A stretch of DNA of 64,000 nt, taken from positions 48,703 to 112,702 of the forward strand of contig NZ_SLZL01000015.1 of assembly GCF_004342605.1 (NCBI RefSeq), read 5' to 3'. Every line of letters starts with the position of its first letter. Within the stretch, counting starts at the first letter, position 1. The stretch is from Caulobacter sp. BK020 (GTDB lineage Bacteria; Pseudomonadota; Alphaproteobacteria; Caulobacterales; Caulobacteraceae). Shown here piece by piece: positions 60,904 through 64,000 of this stretch. Under the pieces are notes generated by a model, which ran no database searches, was not told where the DNA came from, and saw nothing but the letters and a program-made list of their open reading frames with translations. The translations under genes were made by a program, and so were the position numbers.

Positions 60904-63726
60904 ATGTCGCAATCTCTGCGTATGCGGAGCCTGCTGGCCATGGGCGCGTCCGTGACCGTGCTGGCCGCCGTCGCCGCTCCGGCCTTCGCCCAGCAATCCG
61001 ACGCCAAGCCGGCCGCCCAGCAGGGCGGCGGCAACGTGCTGGAGGAACTGGTCGTCACCGCCCAGAAGAAGGAAGAAGCCCTGCAGGACGTGCCGATCGC
61101 GGTGTCGGCCTTCAACCAGGACAGCCTGGAGGCGCAGAAGATCGATGGCGGCCCCAACCTGCAGCAGGCCATTCCGAACGTCACCTTCGCCAAGGGCAAC
61201 TTCACCAACAGCTTCAACTTCGCGATCCGCGGCATCGGTAACAAGGCGGTCGGGGTTTCGACCGACGGCGGCGTCGGCGTCCACGAGAACAACGCCCCGC
61301 TGCAGACCGGCAACCTGTTCGACGCCGAGTTCTTCGATGTCGAGCGGGTGGAAGTGCTGCGCGGCCCGCAGGGCACGCTGTACGGCCGCAACGCCACCGG
61401 CGGCGTGGTCAACATCATCACCGCCAAGCCCGTCGACACCTTCGAGGCCAACATCCGGGCCGAGGCCGGCAACTACAGCACCCAGAAGCTGCGCGGCATG
61501 ATCAACGTGCCGATCCTGGGCGACAAGCTGGCCGTCCGCGTGGCCGGCAACTGGCTCAAGCGCGACGGCTTCGTCACCAACACCTACAACAACCACAAGG
61601 TCGACGACCGCGACCTGTACTCGACCCGCGTCTCGGTGATGTTCAATCCCATCGACACGCTGCGCACCAACTTCATGTGGGAGCACTTCAACGAGGACGA
61701 CAGCCGCTCCCGCGTCGGCAAGCAGCTGTGCACCAAGGACAACGGCCCGGCCACGATCGGCGGCGTGCCCACCGGCACGGCCCGCGCCTTCCTGACCCAG
61801 GGCTGCCTGCCCGCCTCGCTGTACGGCGACAGCGCCTATGGCACGGTCAACACCTCCGGCACCCTGACCGGCGAACTGGGCAACCTGGTGGGCTTCACCA
61901 GCGGCGACGCCAACGCCGGCGACACCGCCAGCCGCAACCTGCGGGAAATCGAGTCGCTGTTCGACCCGATCTACCGCTCCAAGTCCGACATCTACCAGTT
62001 CAACCTGGCCTACGACCTGACCGACAACCTGACCTTCACGTCCATGACCTCGTACAGCAAGGGCAAGGTCTATACGAAGCTGGACTACAACCGGAACGTC
62101 TCGACGATCCCGTTCAACAACACGCCGTTCACGCCCGGCGGCTTCTTCACCGACCCGCAGATCGGCCGGACCAACCTGTTCACCACCCTGGACATCTCGG
62201 CCGGAAACTCCAAGCAGTGGAGCCAGGAACTGCGCCTGCAGTCGAACTTCGACGGCCCGCTGAACTTCAACTTCGGCGGCATCTATTTCGACTACAAGAC
62301 CGTCACCGACTACTATGTGATCGGCAATTCGCTGACCCTGTCGGCCCTGGCGCTGAACTTCCAGAACACCGGCAATCCCAACTGCAACCCGGTCGCCCTG
62401 CCGGCCAGCTGCATCGGCATCGACACCAACGCCACGCCCGACGGCAGCGGCCACAACTATTATGACAACCGCTCGCCCTATCACCTGAAGTCCAACGCCC
62501 TGTTCGGCGAGCTGTACTGGCAGGCCAACGAGAAGCTGAAGTTCACCCTGGGCCTGCGCCGCACCCACGACGACAAGCGCCTGGACGTCTACGACACCGT
62601 GCTGCTGTCGCCCGGCATCGGCCTCAAGCAGAGCACCACCACCCCGCAGGAAAAATCGGTCTTCAACGAGCTGACCGGCCGCTTCGGCTTTGACTACAAG
62701 CTCAGCGACGACAACCTGCTCTACGCCTTCTATTCCAAGGGCTACAAGGGCGGCGGCTCGAACCCGCCGGCGGCCGCGGGCGCGGCTGGCGTCAAGCCGC
62801 AGTTCGATCCGGAATTCGTCAACGCCTTCGAACTGGGCTCGAAGAACACCCTGGCCGGCGGCAGCCTGATGCTGAACGCCACCGGCTTCTACTACGACTA
62901 CCAGGGCTACCAGATCTCCAAGATCGTCAGCCGCACCTCGGTCAACGAGAACGTCAACGCCAAGGTCTATGGCCTGGAGCTGGAGTCGGTCTGGTCGCCG
63001 GTCCGCAACCTGCGCCTCAACGCCAATCTCGGCTATCTGCACACTGAGATCGGCGGCGGCGTCTCCTCGATCGACACCATGGACCGCACCCAGGGCAACC
63101 CGCTCTACCAGGTGGTCAAGGCCGGCCCCAGCATCCCCGGCGTCGCGGTCGGCTCCAACTGCGTGGTCGCCTCGGCCGGCGTGGCGACGGCGCTGACGGT
63201 CAACCCCGCCCTGGGCGCCACCGTCCCGTTCGCCTGCGGCGGCAAGGCCTTCTACACGGCCTTCCTGCAAAGCCGGGGCGTTCCGGCCGTCTATGCCAAC
63301 GCCATCAGCAACGCCATGTTCAACTACGGCGCCGGCTATTCGATCGAGGGCAAGGCCCAGGATCTGTCGGGCAACCAGCTGCCCAACTCGCCGCACTGGA
63401 CCGCCTCGGTCGGCGCCCAGTACACCTGGGACTTCGCGGACGGCTGGTCGGCCACCCTGCGCGGCGACTACTACCACCAGAGCAAGCAGTACGCCCGCGT
63501 CTACAACACCGCCTACGACCAGCTGAAGTCGTGGAACAACGCCAACATCACCCTGAAGATCGAAAAGCCGGACTGGGGCCTGCAGATCGACGCCTACGTC
63601 AAGAACCTCGGCAACAAGACGCCGATCACCGACGCCTACACCACCGACGACAGCTCGGGCCTGTTCACCAACCTGATCACCCTGGAGCCGCGCCTCTACG
63701 GCGTGGGGGTGACCAAGTCGTTCTAG
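60904..63726 (+). CDS. TonB-dependent outer-membrane receptor 3
   Basis: A 940 aa active transporter. The signal peptide spans about residues 1-30 (ends AAPAFAQQ). A TonB-box-like LEELVVTAQKKEEALQDVPI lies near 50, then the plug (FNFAIRGIGNKAVGVSTDGG, RVEVLRGPQGTLYGRNATGGVV), a long barrel, and a C-terminal Phe (GVTKSF). The start is ATG at 60904 with GGGAGG about 8 bases upstream; earlier in-frame sequence is not signal-like. It is monocistronic with a strong terminator. The substrate is unknown. Confidence 0.95.
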   Translation: MSQSLRMRSLLAMGASVTVLAAVAAPAFAQQSDAKPAAQQGGGNVLEELVVTAQKKEEALQDVPIAVSAFNQDSLEAQKIDGGPNLQQAIPNVTFAKGNFTNSFNFAIRGIGNKAVGVSTDGGVGVHENNAPLQTGNLFDAEFFDVERVEVLRGPQGTLYGRNATGGVVNIITAKPVDTFEANIRAEAGNYSTQKLRGMINVPILGDKLAVRVAGNWLKRDGFVTNTYNNHKVDDRDLYSTRVSVMFNPIDTLRTNFMWEHFNEDDSRSRVGKQLCTKDNGPATIGGVPTGTARAFLTQGCLPASLYGDSAYGTVNTSGTLTGELGNLVGFTSGDANAGDTASRNLREIESLFDPIYRSKSDIYQFNLAYDLTDNLTFTSMTSYSKGKVYTKLDYNRNVSTIPFNNTPFTPGGFFTDPQIGRTNLFTTLDISAGNSKQWSQELRLQSNFDGPLNFNFGGIYFDYKTVTDYYVIGNSLTLSALALNFQNTGNPNCNPVALPASCIGIDTNATPDGSGHNYYDNRSPYHLKSNALFGELYWQANEKLKFTLGLRRTHDDKRLDVYDTVLLSPGIGLKQSTTTPQEKSVFNELTGRFGFDYKLSDDNLLYAFYSKGYKGGGSNPPAAAGAAGVKPQFDPEFVNAFELGSKNTLAGGSLMLNATGFYYDYQGYQISKIVSRTSVNENVNAKVYGLELESVWSPVRNLRLNANLGYLHTEIGGGVSSIDTMDRTQGNPLYQVVKAGPSIPGVAVGSNCVVASAGVATALTVNPALGATVPFACGGKAFYTAFLQSRGVPAVYANAISNAMFNYGAGYSIEGKAQDLSGNQLPNSPHWTASVGAQYTWDFADGWSATLRGDYYHQSKQYARVYNTAYDQLKSWNNANITLKIEKPDWGLQIDAYVKNLGNKTPITDAYTTDDSSGLFTNLITLEPRLYGVGVTKSF

Positions 63727-63752
63727 GCCGCCGCACGGACGGCGACCTAAGG

Positions 63753-63784
63753 AAGGGCGGCGGATCGATCCGCCGCCCTTTTTT
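63753..63784 (+). terminator. Rho-independent terminator of TonB receptor 3
   Basis: AAGGGCGGCGGATC plus its exact reverse complement, followed by TTTT (the T-run begins inside the stem end). It lies 27 bases after the stop codon. Confidence 0.92.
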
Positions 63785-63839
63785 GTTCCGGGGGGATTAA
63801 TACCAAGGGCGTTCAACCCTGATCGCTCCCCCAATAGCC

Positions 63840-63936
63840 CGTTATCCCGGGCCTCGTGCCCGGGACCCCTGGTTCAGCTCGCAAGGGAAGCGCCTTGGCG
63901 CGCCGGCGCGCCACACATCCGCACCTGCGGCGGATA
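63840..63936. repeat. Family A repeat, truncated copy 5
   Basis: A reversed half-copy (CCCGGGCCTCGTGCCCGGGA, then CTTGGCGCGCCGGCGCGCCA, then CCGCACCTGCGGCGG). The second outer arm is missing before the window ends. Confidence 0.75.
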
Positions 63937-64000
63937 GAGCGACTGTCTGGATGGTCAAGCCGGTACGAAGGCGGCGCGAGCATCCCTGGCCTTGGCGTTG
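63937..64000. other. Right edge of the window
   Basis: The last 64 bases contain no feature that can be judged; a gene may begin or end just outside. Confidence 0.3.

Overview
This 64 kb window looks like chromosomal DNA of a Caulobacter-like alphaproteobacterium (Caulobacterales). The evidence is very high GC with strong GC3 bias, three large TonB-dependent receptors, the alphaproteobacterial gene transfer agent (GTA) head-gene order, and dense intergenic palindromic repeats of the kind common in Caulobacter genomes. No rRNA, tRNA, CRISPR array or complete insertion sequence was found. The one mobile-type gene is a REP-associated tyrosine transposase.

1-5.8 kb, minus strand: a GTA/HK97-type head cluster running out of the left edge. 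In transcription order it holds a probable small terminase, large terminase, portal, a small membrane protein, prohead protease and major capsid protein. It is unusually open: long palindromic repeats separate the genes, and an opposite-strand DUF559 nuclease gene bracketed by inverted copies of one repeat sits between terminase and portal. 5.8-20.1 kb: housekeeping and mixed genes, namely a hexapeptide acetyltransferase with a suspected frameshift, a DUF4287 protein, a YcgN-type cysteine-cluster protein, a bifunctional penicillin-binding protein, TonB receptor 1, the REP transposase, an ABC-F ATPase (Uup type), the Kup potassium transporter, an EamA exporter and a small acidic protein.

20.2-24.4 kb: an FAD oxidoreductase, a Rieske oxygenase and a BetI-like TetR regulator, which may form a small catabolic unit. 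24.7-32.2 kb, minus strand: amidohydrolase, amino-acid permease, TonB receptor 2 and a TPR-sulfotransferase, a plausible peptide uptake and breakdown cassette.

32.2-51.1 kb: a polyamine (putrescine) utilisation locus. It holds three PLP aminotransferases, a GntR regulator, two aldehyde dehydrogenases, two glutamine-synthetase-like gamma-glutamylpolyamine synthetases, a complete PotFHIG-type ABC transporter, a PuuD hydrolase and a PuuB-type oxidase. Together they could import putrescine, glutamylate it, oxidise it to GABA and succinate semialdehyde, and feed succinate to the TCA cycle. A near-identical 15 bp motif lies in front of the two outward-facing genes flanking the GntR regulator and is a strong operator candidate. 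A VapBC-type toxin-antitoxin pair sits inside the locus.

51.2-64 kb: a site-2 protease, a soluble methyl-accepting protein with its Cache sensor after the signalling hairpin, a secreted pectate-lyase-like protein, a YCII protein, small hypothetical genes, chorismate synthase, an orphan 150 aa beta-rich protein, the queuosine genes queC-queE-queD, and TonB receptor 3 with a clear terminator. About nine families of intergenic repeats recur throughout. Several supply ribosome-binding sites or the last codons of neighbouring genes.
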